Positions 6,210 to 12,256 of a stretch of DNA of 12,256 bases are shown piece after piece. Made by a program: the position numbers and the translations under genes. Origin of the DNA: Oscillospiraceae bacterium (lineage in GTDB: Bacteria; Bacillota; Clostridia; Oscillospirales; Oscillospiraceae); assembly GCA_016295615.1 (NCBI GenBank), contig JAEDKW010000026.1:1-12256 (forward strand). The letters are read 5' to 3'. Below the pieces are notes generated by a model, which searched no databases, had not been told where the DNA came from, and was given only the letters and a program-made list of their open reading frames with translations. Positions within the stretch are counted from its first letter, which is position 1; each line of letters opens with the position of its first letter.

Positions 6210-6216
6210 GGAGGAG
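6210..6216 (+). promoter_or_regulatory. Ribosome binding site that fixes the thrC start
   Basis: GGAGGAG with a four-base spacer before ATG at 6221 is a strong site. It supports the 495-residue protein over an in-frame open frame that continues upstream to an ATG at 6047 and another at 6191, neither of which has a comparable site. Confidence 0.85.
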
Positions 6217-6220
6217 CAGT

Positions 6221-7708
6221 ATGGATTATCAGAGCACCCGCAGCGCATCTGTCAGGGCAACGAGCGCGCAGGCGGTTTTAAACGGTCTTGCACCCGACGG
6301 CGGTCTTTACACCATGCCGTCGCTCAGGGACATTCAATTCAACTACCCGGACGTTCTCGGACTGGACACGCTTTCGATGGCGACGGTTATTTTGTCCGCG
6401 CTGCTGCCGGACTATCCGGAGGAGGAGATGGCGAAGCTCGTCCGCTCCGGCTACGCCGATAAGTTTGAAACCGACGACCTTACCCCCAGCGCTGCCGTCG
6501 GGGAGGACACCGTGCTGGAGCTGTTCCGCGGTCCCACGAGCGCCTTTAAGGATGTGGCGCTGTCCATGCTGCCGCGCCTGATGACGGCTGCGAGAAGCAA
6601 GTGCGGCTTTACCGACGAGATCCTCATTCTCACCGCGACCTCCGGCGACACCGGCAAGGCGGCGATGGAGGGCTTTTGCGACGTGCCCGGCACGAAGATC
6701 ATCGTCTTTTATCCCGACGGCGGCGTGAGCCCCGTGCAGAAAGCGCAGATGACCACGCAGAAGGGAAGCAACGTCTGCGTGTGCGCGGTCAGGGGAAACT
6801 TTGACGATGCGCAGACGGGCGTGAAAAGGATATTTGCCGCGGTCAGGGACGAAAAGCTTCTTGACGGCAGCGGCGTGAGCCTTTCGTCCGCAAACTCGAT
6901 CAATATCGGCCGTCTTGCCCCGCAGGTCGTCTATTATTTCCGCGCCTACGCCGACCTCGTCCGCGCCGGGCGCATCCACACCGGCGACAAGGTGGACTAC
7001 GTCGTGCCGACCGGCAACTTCGGCGATATTCTCGCCGGCTACTTTGCCAAAGAAATGGGACTGCCTGTCGGCAGGCTCGTTTGCGCGTCCAACGCCAACA
7101 ACGTCCTGACCGACTTCCTGCGCACCGGGCACTATGACCGCAGGCGCCCGTTCTATCAGACCGTCTCGCCGTCGATGGATATCCTCGTGTCCAGCAATCT
7201 TGAGCGCCTGCTGTACCTGCTCTCCGGCGACGACAGCCTGGTCGCCGGTCTGATGGAAAAGCTTTCCGCCTGCGGCAGCTACGATGTGCCGGCGGAGATG
7301 CTTGCAAAGCTGAAGGAGCTCTTCTGGGCGGGCTTCTGCGATGACGAAGGCACGAAAGCCGCCATCGGCAAGGTGTGGAGGGACTATCACTATCTCTGCG
7401 ACACGCATACCGCCGTTGCATGGGACGTCGCCCAGCAGTACAAAAGAGAAAATCCCGACCACAATCCGGTCGTCATCCTTTCCACTGCCTCGCCGTACAA
7501 GTTCCCGGCAGCCGTGCTGGAGGGCATCGGCGAGACGGCGCGCGGCGACGAGTTTGCCGTCATGGAGCAGCTGCACGCTGTGACGGGTGTGCCCGTTCCC
7601 AAAAACCTCGCGGGACTCAGGGAGCGTGAGGTCCTGCACCGCGATGTGATCGCGCCGGAGGAAATGCTTTCCTATGTGCTGGAAAAGGCGGGAAAGAAAA
7701 ACTGGTAA
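6221..7708 (+). CDS. thrC: Threonine synthase
   Basis: This PLP enzyme converts O-phospho-L-homoserine and water to L-threonine and phosphate, the last threonine step. The 495-residue length fits the long form found in clostridia, gammaproteobacteria and fungi. The N-terminal signature STR...NGLAPDGGLY is at 5-30, the PLP lysine is Lys110 in GPTSAFKDVALSMLPR, the phosphate-binding loop TATSGDTGKAAMEGF is at 138-152, and SSANSINIGRLAPQVVYYF is at 222-240. The upstream in-frame extension (to 6047) has no family similarity that I can see and lies over the promoter. The gene follows the ZIP transporter on the same strand but has its own promoter-like sequence. It completes the pathway begun by the divergent hom-lysC-asd operon; thrB is not in the window. 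Confidence 0.97.
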   Translation: MDYQSTRSASVRATSAQAVLNGLAPDGGLYTMPSLRDIQFNYPDVLGLDTLSMATVILSALLPDYPEEEMAKLVRSGYADKFETDDLTPSAAVGEDTVLELFRGPTSAFKDVALSMLPRLMTAARSKCGFTDEILILTATSGDTGKAAMEGFCDVPGTKIIVFYPDGGVSPVQKAQMTTQKGSNVCVCAVRGNFDDAQTGVKRIFAAVRDEKLLDGSGVSLSSANSINIGRLAPQVVYYFRAYADLVRAGRIHTGDKVDYVVPTGNFGDILAGYFAKEMGLPVGRLVCASNANNVLTDFLRTGHYDRRRPFYQTVSPSMDILVSSNLERLLYLLSGDDSLVAGLMEKLSACGSYDVPAEMLAKLKELFWAGFCDDEGTKAAIGKVWRDYHYLCDTHTAVAWDVAQQYKRENPDHNPVVILSTASPYKFPAAVLEGIGETARGDEFAVMEQLHAVTGVPVPKNLAGLREREVLHRDVIAPEEMLSYVLEKAGKKNW

Positions 7709-7740
7709 GAAAAACGACCCGCAGTGAATGACGGGAAATC

Positions 7741-7779
7741 AGAATGCCCCGAAAGAGCGTCGCTCTTTCGGGGCATTCT
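7741..7779. terminator. Bidirectional terminator between thrC and the DHHW-protein gene
   Basis: A perfect 19-bp inverted repeat (7741-7759 and 7761-7779) has a single base at the centre, so the real RNA loop would be CGTCG or similar. The stem is GC-rich (GCCCCGAAAGAG/CTCTTTCGGGGC), with T-rich ends on the + strand (ATTCTTTC) and a weaker tract on the - strand. It lies two bases from the - strand stop codon at 7781-7783 and 32 bases after the thrC stop. Confidence 0.85.
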
Positions 7780-7780
7780 T

Positions 7781-8896
7781 TCATCGCGCCAGCAGAAACA
7801 GGTTTTTCTCCTGTGCAAAGTTTGCAAAGCTGTAAAGCACCAGCACCTTGTCGATGCCGTTTTCCTCAATATAGTCCTGAATGCTCGTGAGGTTGTAGCG
7901 CGGATCGAAGAGATGGATCTCCGAAAAGCGCTCCGTCAGAAACGGCGCGAGCGAGTCGGAGTAGGAGTCGCGGATGAGCAGGAGCTTTTCGCCGCCGGAC
8001 GGAGACGTCACGATGCACAGCGGCTGGTTCCCGCCGAGAAAATAGGCGTACTGATCCTTCTGCGTCAGACAGTCGGGGACGTACAAGCTGCCCTCGACCG
8101 GCTTTCCGGTGAAGTTGGAAACGACGGAAACGCCGTCGGAGGGCACATAGGTATCAATGCAGTCAGGGGGGATCCACCGCGCGCCGGCAGACGACCAGCT
8201 TGTGCCGCAGAAGCTCTCGGAGACCGTGGTTTTCTCGTAATCCTCAAGGCTGAGTGGGGGAAGCCCCATGGCATCAAAAACGGCGTTTGCCCCGTAAAAT
8301 GCGCCGAGGCTTGTCCAGTGGTGGTCGGTGCGGTAATAAAGGGCTTCGTCCTTGTGCGCAAAAAGAGCGGAACCGATGTCCACCGTCTGCGCGTCCGCCG
8401 AAGCGTACAGGTCACGGATCCACAGGTCTTCGTCGGCGCCGGGCGCGCCCGGGGGAAGCCTGTCCCGCCAAATGGCGGCGGCGGAGGGGATCAGTCCGAA
8501 GTAAACGGGCACCTCCGCGTTTTGGCAAAGCGTGTTGAGGAAAGCAATGTCTTTTTCCAGCTTTTGCCCGTCCGGCTCATCGACGCGGGGGATCAGCGTG
8601 TCGTCTGCGGCAAAGTAGATGCCGTTATTCTCCTGCTTGCCGCTCAGCCGCTCGCACCATGCGCGCAGCGCCACCCACTCCTCGCGCAGTGCAATGTGGT
8701 CGGAAACGTAGGCTTCGCTCTCGTCCATAAAGCGTCCGTCCATGACGCGCTTGAGGGAGAAGACGGGCGCGGCGGCGAGATTGCGGTTCTCCTGCGGCGA
8801 AAAGGTCTGCTTGGGAAGCAGCACGCTCAAAAGCGCCGTGCCGCCGAAAAAGATGCAGAAAAGCGCCGTGATGATACGGAAATAGCCTTGCTTCAT
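7781..8896 (-). CDS. DHHW-family/AlgX-like secreted protein, probable polysaccharide O-acetylation partner
   Basis: The 371-residue protein has one N-terminal membrane segment (about 8-27) that may act as an anchor or uncleaved signal, then an extracytoplasmic domain. The motif TDHHWTSLGAFYGANAV (190-206) is the signature of the DHHW family and matches the Asp-His part of the AlgX/AlgJ SGNH-like acetyltransferases. LLLIRDSYSDSLAPFL (305-320) looks like the serine block, with Ser311 a candidate nucleophile, though I cannot verify the triad here. In related systems such proteins take an acyl group exported by an AlgI-type MBOAT and place it on a polysaccharide. It is encoded 15 bases after that MBOAT gene with a strong AAGGAGGAGG site, so coupling is likely. 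The substrate is unknown. Confidence 0.85.
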   Translation of the reverse strand: MKQGYFRIITALFCIFFGGTALLSVLLPKQTFSPQENRNLAAAPVFSLKRVMDGRFMDESEAYVSDHIALREEWVALRAWCERLSGKQENNGIYFAADDTLIPRVDEPDGQKLEKDIAFLNTLCQNAEVPVYFGLIPSAAAIWRDRLPPGAPGADEDLWIRDLYASADAQTVDIGSALFAHKDEALYYRTDHHWTSLGAFYGANAVFDAMGLPPLSLEDYEKTTVSESFCGTSWSSAGARWIPPDCIDTYVPSDGVSVVSNFTGKPVEGSLYVPDCLTQKDQYAYFLGGNQPLCIVTSPSGGEKLLLIRDSYSDSLAPFLTERFSEIHLFDPRYNLTSIQDYIEENGIDKVLVLYSFANFAQEKNLFLLAR

Positions 8897-8911
8897 GTGC
8901 CTCCTCCTTTC

Positions 8912-10315
8912 TCAGAAGCGGAAATATAAAAACGGGTTATAGGTGCTTGCCACGACATAGGCGGTGCAAAGCAGCATTGCGCAGACCACTGCCGCAATGC
9001 CGATGACCTGCTGCGCTTTCCTGCCCAGCGCAAGATAGGCGCGTTTGAGAAGCGGCGTGGAACAGAGCGCGCACAGAAGCAGTACGCCGCCGTAGCTTCG
9101 GAGATAGTAGATGCACACCGCGTCATAGAGCGGCACGCCGCCGAAGCCGAACATCACGGCAAGGTAGCGGCCAAGCTGCGAAAAATCCTCTATGGCGAAG
9201 ATCGCCCAGCCGATGACCACGAGCAGCATCGTGTAGAGATGCCCGATCAGGGCGCCGGCGCGCTCCAGACACCGCAGCAAAAAGAGCTTCTCCAAAAGCA
9301 GCAGCGCAAAGAAGTAAAGCCCCCACAAAAGGAAATTCCAGCTCGCGCCGTGCCAGATGCCGGTCGCAGCCCAGACAAGGAACAGATTGCGGATCCATTT
9401 GACCTTGGAGCAGCGGCTGCCGCCCAGCGGGATATAGAGGTAATCGCGGAACCAGGACGAGAGCGAAATATGCCAGCGCCGCCAAAAGTCGGTGATGCTT
9501 CCGGCAATGTACGGGAAATTGAAGTTCAAGGGGAATTCAAAGCCGAGCATGCGCCCCAGACCCATCGCCATGTCGGAATAGCCGGAAAAGTCAAAGTAGA
9601 TCTGGAACGTATAGGCGAGTACGCCGAGCCAGGCGCCAAGCACGCTCAGCTCGGAGGCGGGCATGGCGCGATAGCTGTCCCAAAGCTGGGCGACGTTGTT
9701 GGCGAGCAGCAGCTTTTTGGAAAGCCCGAGCAGAAAGATCTGCACGCCGGAGGCAAAACGCCCGGTGGAGCAGCTGCGCGCGTCGATCTGTCCGCCCAGA
9801 TCCTTGTATTTGACGATGGGACCTGCAATGAGCTGCGGAAAGAGCGTAACGAAGGTGCCGAAGTTGAGGATGTTTTTCTGCGCTTTGGCGTCGCCGCGGT
9901 AGACGTCGATGGTGTAGCTCATCGTCTGGAAGGTGTAAAACGAGATGCCGATGGGCAAATGGATCCCGAGCACGGGCAAGACCGGCAGTCCGGCATCGAT
10001 GAGCGAGCGGGCAAGAAAGTCCCAGTATTTGAAAAACAGCAGCAGTGCGAGGTTAAAAATGACAGAGGAAGCGACCGCCATGCGCGCGCCGCGGTCGTTG
10101 CCGTTTGCCTTGCAGCGTTCGACGAGGAGACCGTGCGTATAGTCGATGGCGGTGGAGAGCAGCATAATGACGGTATAGCTTTGCTCGCCCCAGTAATAAA
10201 ACAGGAGCGAGGTACAAAGAAGCACGGCGTTTCGCGCACGCCGCGGCACGATATAGTAGATGAACAGCGTCCCTGTCAGAAAGCAGAACAGGAACAGGGG
10301 AGTGGAAAAGACCAT
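8912..10315 (-). CDS. MBOAT-family O-acyltransferase (AlgI/DltB type)
   Basis: The 467-residue membrane protein has about 10-12 hydrophobic segments. AlgI/DltB landmarks are YYWGEQSY (40-47), PIGISFYTFQTMSYTIDVYRG (121-141), FPQLIAGPIVKY (159-170), FDFSGYSDMAMGLGRMLGFEFPLNFNFPY (241-269), DFWRRWHISLSSWFRDYLYIPLGGS (276-300), and ATGIWHGASWNF (317-328) with the catalytic His322. Family members take an acyl group from a cytoplasmic donor to an extracytoplasmic acceptor such as alginate, cellulose, teichoic acid or other surface glycans. Without dltA/C genes here, D-alanylation is unlikely and polysaccharide acetylation is more likely. GGAGG lies four bases upstream of the ATG. A 13-bp perfect hairpin precedes it. 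Confidence 0.93.
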   Translation of the reverse strand: MVFSTPLFLFCFLTGTLFIYYIVPRRARNAVLLCTSLLFYYWGEQSYTVIMLLSTAIDYTHGLLVERCKANGNDRGARMAVASSVIFNLALLLFFKYWDFLARSLIDAGLPVLPVLGIHLPIGISFYTFQTMSYTIDVYRGDAKAQKNILNFGTFVTLFPQLIAGPIVKYKDLGGQIDARSCSTGRFASGVQIFLLGLSKKLLLANNVAQLWDSYRAMPASELSVLGAWLGVLAYTFQIYFDFSGYSDMAMGLGRMLGFEFPLNFNFPYIAGSITDFWRRWHISLSSWFRDYLYIPLGGSRCSKVKWIRNLFLVWAATGIWHGASWNFLLWGLYFFALLLLEKLFLLRCLERAGALIGHLYTMLLVVIGWAIFAIEDFSQLGRYLAVMFGFGGVPLYDAVCIYYLRSYGGVLLLCALCSTPLLKRAYLALGRKAQQVIGIAAVVCAMLLCTAYVVASTYNPFLYFRF

Positions 10316-10332
10316 GTTGCCTCCGGCGGAAA

Positions 10333-10361
10333 CGGCAGGGCTGCCGGCGGCAGCCCTGCCG
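10333..10361 (-). repeat. Intercistronic hairpin between lipoprotein and MBOAT genes
   Basis: A perfect 13-bp GC-rich inverted repeat (10333-10345 and 10349-10361, loop GGC) sits between the lipoprotein stop (10369-10367) and the MBOAT ribosome binding site. On the - strand only TTT follows, so it is a poor terminator. It may lower expression of downstream genes, or protect the 3' end of the lipoprotein message. Confidence 0.55.
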
Positions 10362-10366
10362 GTGAT

Positions 10367-10834
10367 TTAGAAGAGTGCGCGGAAGGATTCGACCATTGCG
10401 TCCTTGGTGTCTGCGACAAACAGCGCGACATAGTTTCCGACGCTTACCACCTCGGAATTGTTCTTCCAGCTTTCGATCGTTGCGGGATACCATGCGCCAA
10501 GGTCATCCACCTGATAGGAAATGCGCGCGCGCAGGATATCCTCGACCTTGCTGACATCGTCCGCGTTTTCCACCTCGATGAGCACGACCTCGGCGGGAAC
10601 GAGGGAGATCGCAGCGGTATAGGCGACGGTCTGAACGCGCGGGATCTCAGTAAGACCGGGATAGATGGTATCCAGCATGTCTGCGTCCGCCTCCATCATC
10701 ATGGGGGCGTCGTCGCCGGTGAAGAGCGTTTCATAGAACGCGGTGAGATCGACCTGTTCGGCTTCTTTTTCGCCGCAGGCGCAAAGGCTCAGTGTCAGCA
10801 TGAGTGCGAGAATAAGAGATACGATACGTTTCAT
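10367..10834 (-). CDS. DUF4358-like lipoprotein (second of a tandem pair)
   Basis: The 155-residue protein begins with a lipoprotein signal; the lipobox LCAC puts the lipidated cysteine at Cys20. The mature part has VVLIEVENADDVSKVEDILRARI (83-105) followed by SWKNNSEVVSVGNYVALFVADT (122-143), a pattern I associate with the clostridial DUF4358 family, whose function is unknown. It is likely held on the outer face of the membrane. It is paralogous to the next gene upstream (11387-10881), sharing the ExEN...DIL...WKNN pattern. The start has AGGAG nine bases upstream; longer in-frame ORFs upstream of 10834 have no support. It lies between its paralogue and the MBOAT gene, so a role with the acylation machinery is an inference from context. 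Confidence 0.8.
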   Translation of the reverse strand: MKRIVSLILALMLTLSLCACGEKEAEQVDLTAFYETLFTGDDAPMMMEADADMLDTIYPGLTEIPRVQTVAYTAAISLVPAEVVLIEVENADDVSKVEDILRARISYQVDDLGAWYPATIESWKNNSEVVSVGNYVALFVADTKDAMVESFRALF

Positions 10835-10880
10835 GGTGAGTTTTCTCCTGTATGTTATAAAATGTGTGTGATAAAATTGG

Positions 10881-11387
10881 TTACTCAAGAACGAACTGAG
10901 CGGGAAGCTCATAGCCGTCGGGAAGCACCGCGAGGAAAACGAAGCTGCCGGAGGAGGTGACCCTGGCGTTGTTCTTCCACTGCGCGGCGGTCTCGGGATA
11001 GCCGGTGTCGTCGGCGCGTTCGTCGACGTGGGACTGAAGAATATCCCTGACAGCGGCGGCGTCCTCACTGTTTTCAAGCTCGAACAGCAGTACTTCACAG
11101 GCGTTGCCCGTCACGGGATGAAGATAGATGACGCTCTGCTTATAGCTGTAAGCTTCGATGCCGGGACAGTAGGATGCCATAAAGTCCATGCTCTCGGGGA
11201 ACATGATGACATTGTCCTGCGCATCGGGATAGGCCGCGTACAGCGCCTCCATGCCTTCGGCGTAGAGCGCTTCCAGATCGGTTCCGGCAGGAAGAATGTC
11301 GTCTGAGCTTTTCTGCCCGCCACAGCCGGCAAGCAGTGCGGACAGCAGAACAGTCAGACAGAGAAGGAAAAGAATGCTGCGTTTCAT
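10881..11387 (-). CDS. DUF4358-like lipoprotein (first gene of the operon)
   Basis: The 168-residue protein has a signal peptide and lipobox LAGC with Cys22, so it is anchored outside the membrane. The conserved core LFELENSEDAAAVRDIL (101-117) and QWKNNARVTSSGSFVFLAVLPD (136-157) matches the downstream paralogue and the DUF4358 pattern. An acidic, hydrophobic region at 37-75 has no recognised motif. The start is supported by AAAGGAG eight bases upstream. It is the first gene after the promoter at 11471-11499 and is followed by a 46-base gap to its paralogue. The function is unknown; the other operon members suggest a cell-surface polysaccharide role, but the pair could also serve independently as envelope lipoproteins. 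Confidence 0.82.
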   Translation of the reverse strand: MKRSILFLLCLTVLLSALLAGCGGQKSSDDILPAGTDLEALYAEGMEALYAAYPDAQDNVIMFPESMDFMASYCPGIEAYSYKQSVIYLHPVTGNACEVLLFELENSEDAAAVRDILQSHVDERADDTGYPETAAQWKNNARVTSSGSFVFLAVLPDGYELPAQFVLE

Positions 11388-11470
11388 TTGATCGGTCTCC
11401 TTTTGAAATAAAAATTGGTGAAGCCGTTGGCGTTCTGACAGAATAGACGAAAAGAAACAAGATTTGTTTC

Positions 11471-11499
11471 ATCATAAGCGAAAGCCCTGTTCCTGTAAA
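11471..11499 (-). promoter_or_regulatory. Promoter of the lipoprotein-MBOAT-DHHW operon
   Basis: On the - strand TTTACA (11499-11494) and TATGAT (11476-11471), each five of six to consensus, are separated by 17 bases. The predicted leader is about 75-80 bases and ends with the AAAGGAG site. No sporulation sigma consensus was seen for this operon. Confidence 0.75.
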
Positions 11500-11565
11500 G
11501 TATATTTTGCCCCGCGCTGAAAAAAATAAAGAAAAAAGGAACGGAAACTGTTTTTTCTGCCGCGC

Positions 11566-11594
11566 ATAGGGACTTCCCGGTGCCTCATAGGATA
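11566..11594 (+). promoter_or_regulatory. Sigma-E/sigma-K-like promoter of sigK
   Basis: CATAGGATA (11586-11594) fits the sigma-K -10 pattern CATAnnnTA and partly the sigma-E -10 (CATAcanT). ATA at 11566-11568, 17 bases upstream, fits a sigma-E -35. In Bacillus subtilis sigK is transcribed by sigma-E and then by sigma-K, so the match is expected. The leader would be only about 17 bases, containing GAGGTG at 11604-11609. No consensus sigma-A promoter is near. Confidence 0.5.
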
Positions 11595-11617
11595 GGAAAA
11601 AACGAGGTGGGGTCATT

Positions 11618-12256
11618 ATGCTGTCCGCGGCTATTTATCTTTTGACACATTCGCTGCTGCTGTCGCTGCATCTTTCCGGCAATACGGGCTCCTTCCCGAA
11701 GCCGCTTTCCGCAAAAGAAGAGCAGGAATATGTTGCGCGCATGATCGGCGGAGAGATCGAGGCGCGCAACGTGCTTGTCGAGCACAATCTGCGATTGGTT
11801 GCGCACATTGTGAAGAAGTACTACACACAGTCCGACGAACAGGACGATCTGATTTCCATCGGAACGATCGGTCTGATCAAGGGCATCTCCAGCTACCGCC
11901 CGGAAAAGGGAACAAGACTTGCCACCTACGCTGCAAGATGTGTGGAAAATGAGATCCTGATGCATTTTCGCTCGAGGAAGAAGCTGCAAAGCGAGGTGTC
12001 GCTCAACGAATCGATCGACACGGACAAGGACGGCAACTCGCTCTATCTGATGGATATTGTCGGCGTGGACGACACGATGTATGCCGACCTGCAGGATAAA
12101 GACGACAGCACCCTCATCCGCAGGCTGGTAAAGGAATGCCTGACAGAGCGGGAAATGCAGATCATCACGCTGCGCTACGGTCTCGGCGGCGGCATTCCGC
12201 GCACACAGCGCGAGATCGCGGAAAAGCTTGGGATCAGCCGGAGCTATGTATCCCGC
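11618..12256 (+). CDS. sigK: RNA polymerase sporulation sigma factor SigK (3' end outside window)
   Basis: Sigma-K directs late gene expression in the mother cell during sporulation (coat, cortex and lysis genes). The 213 visible residues show the family-defining FPKPLS (26-31), EARNVLVEHNLRLVAHIVKKYY (48-69), DDLISIGTIGLIKGI (76-90), a region 2.3/2.4 stretch GTRLATYAARCVENEILMHFRS (98-119), and a region 4 helix-turn-helix TQREIAEKLGISRSYVSR (196-213), where the window ends. Roughly 20-30 residues are missing. Residues 1-20 are hydrophobic (IYLLTHSLLLSLHLS), which is consistent with a pro-sequence removed by SpoIVFB, as in Bacillus. The coding frame is unbroken where some species carry the skin element. 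The start has GAGGTG eight bases upstream. It is divergent from the lipoprotein operon, with 230 bases between starts. Confidence 0.96.
   Translation, partial: MLSAAIYLLTHSLLLSLHLSGNTGSFPKPLSAKEEQEYVARMIGGEIEARNVLVEHNLRLVAHIVKKYYTQSDEQDDLISIGTIGLIKGISSYRPEKGTRLATYAARCVENEILMHFRSRKKLQSEVSLNESIDTDKDGNSLYLMDIVGVDDTMYADLQDKDDSTLIRRLVKECLTEREMQIITLRYGLGGGIPRTQREIAEKLGISRSYVSR

Noticed and set aside
6047..6220. Upstream in-frame extension of thrC to ATG at 6047 (or 6191)
   Set aside because: The extension covers the likely promoter, lacks a good ribosome binding site, and does not resemble the family; GGAGGAG before the ATG at 6221 decides the start.
6278..7639. 453-codon - strand ORF opposite thrC
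   Set aside because: It is a GC-driven shadow of threonine synthase; composition (His/Arg-rich) is unlike real proteins.
7724..8929. 401-codon + strand ORF opposite the DHHW gene
   Set aside because: It begins inside the thrC terminator and is a shadow of the DHHW-protein frame.
8912..10315. Teichoic-acid D-alanylation (dlt) operon
   Set aside because: The MBOAT gene is next to a DHHW/AlgX-like gene; no dltA, dltC or dltD is present in the window.
9239..10960. 573-codon + strand ORF opposite the MBOAT and lipoprotein genes
   Set aside because: It spans several real - strand genes and their gaps and has shadow-like composition (many D, G, E, H) without domains.
11585..11989. 134-codon - strand ORF opposite the 5' part of sigK
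   Set aside because: It is antisense to clear sigma-K motifs and crosses the divergent promoter region.

Overview
The window looks like a chromosomal segment from a GC-rich, spore-forming member of the Clostridia, most likely Oscillospirales/Oscillospiraceae. The grounds are a sigma-K sporulation factor, clostridial-style lipoproteins, Gram-positive Shine-Dalgarno sites (AAAGGAG, GGAGG), sigma-A-type promoters and high GC at third codon positions. The placement is an inference from gene content. No mobile element, CRISPR array, tRNA or rRNA was seen. Most genes are ordinary housekeeping or accessory metabolism.

Region 1 (1-1100): a short stand-alone methyltransferase-type DNA-repair protein (MGMT/Ogt C-terminal domain) on the + strand converges on a YczE/YitT-type membrane protein on the - strand. 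They share a near-perfect bidirectional terminator that includes the repair gene's stop codon. Region 2 (1100-1396) is a 304-base gap holding the YczE promoter, two terminator-like hairpins and, between them, a short ORF pair that reads like one small gene split by a frameshift.

Region 3 (1397-4868, - strand) is a compact hom-lysC-asd operon. It encodes homoserine dehydrogenase, aspartokinase and aspartate-semialdehyde dehydrogenase, and is driven by a strong promoter with A-tracts upstream and a leader rich in inverted repeats. Region 4 (5131-7708, + strand) carries a ZIP-family divalent-metal transporter and then thrC (threonine synthase), each with its own promoter-like sequence. Together, aspartokinase, Asd, Hom and ThrC give aspartate to threonine apart from homoserine kinase (thrB), which is not in the window.

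Region 5 (7781-11387, - strand) is a four-gene operon: two tandem paralogous DUF4358-type lipoproteins, an AlgI/DltB-type MBOAT O-acyltransferase and a DHHW/AlgX-like secreted protein. It is best read as a cell-surface polysaccharide O-acylation system with associated lipoproteins of unknown role. It is the least understood part of the window. Region 6 (11618 to the right edge, + strand) is sigK, transcribed divergently from region 5. It is uninterrupted (no skin element up to the edge), has a hydrophobic pro-sequence-like N-terminus, and a sigma-E/sigma-K-like promoter.
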